From the NCBI GenBank assembly GCA_958414825.1, contig CATYXQ010000078.1, positions 1-6,100 on the forward strand: 6,100 nt of DNA, given 5' to 3'. Below, piece after piece: positions 5,783 to 6,100 of this stretch. Source of the stretch: an uncultured Eubacteriales bacterium (GTDB lineage: Bacteria; Bacillota; Clostridia; Oscillospirales; CAG-272). Positions within the stretch are counted from its first letter, which is position 1, and the number at the start of each line of letters is the position of its first letter. A model generated the notes under the pieces. That model searched no databases. It saw nothing but the letters and a program-made list of their open reading frames with translations, and was not told the origin of the DNA. The translations under genes and the position numbers were made by a program.

Positions 5783-6100
<318 letters not shown>

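Overview
The window reads as a piece of a low-to-moderate-GC Firmicute chromosome, most likely a clostridial carbohydrate degrader of the Oscillospiraceae/Ruminococcaceae kind. The evidence is a Gram-positive style lipoprotein, strong AGGAGG-type ribosome binding sites, a glycosidase with a C-terminal dockerin-like calcium loop, and the style of the 23S rRNA end. The family-level placement is inference. Every supported gene lies on the minus strand, so the text below runs from right to left, in the direction of transcription.

Right edge (about 5593-6100): the 3' part of a 23S rRNA gene, including the sarcin-ricin loop, enters from beyond the window. It is followed by a short hairpin, a pyrimidine-rich trailer (on the transcript) and two consecutive intrinsic terminators. 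No 5S rRNA or tRNA lies between the 23S end and the terminators, which is not the usual 16S-23S-5S arrangement.

Middle right (4305-5526): a two-gene unit. A good extended -10 promoter precedes a 10-helix EamA/DMT transporter. The transporter's stop codon overlaps the start of a 103-residue MGMT-like DNA repair protein (ATGA overlap). The MGMT-like protein has no N-terminal domain but keeps the reactive Cys of the PCHRV motif.

Middle left (392-4260): a sugar-use unit. An AT-rich 181-bp spacer with a promoter and operator-like repeats leads into a solute-binding lipoprotein (probably an ABC sugar receptor). After 15 bp comes a 743-residue secreted glycosidase with two beta-sandwich-like modules, a GH43 five-bladed propeller domain and one dockerin/EF-hand loop. 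The pairing suggests that the enzyme releases an oligosaccharide that the lipoprotein captures. No permease or ATPase gene is in the window. The GH43 domain keeps the general base Asp and general acid Glu, but has Gly where the pKa-modulating Asp is expected.

Left edge (1-391): the GH43 gene is followed by an AT-rich stretch, a sharply bounded GC-rich block of unknown nature, a terminator hairpin, and then a fresh promoter and ribosome binding site. These lead into a second secreted-protein gene of which only 12 codons are visible. Those 12 codons encode the same peptide as the start of the GH43 gene and match it at 34 of 36 bases, so the locus appears to hold at least two secreted proteins sharing one export leader.

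I see no CRISPR array, insertion sequence or phage gene. The points most worth following are the duplicated leader, the altered GH43 catalytic residue, the GC-rich intergenic block and the missing 5S rRNA.
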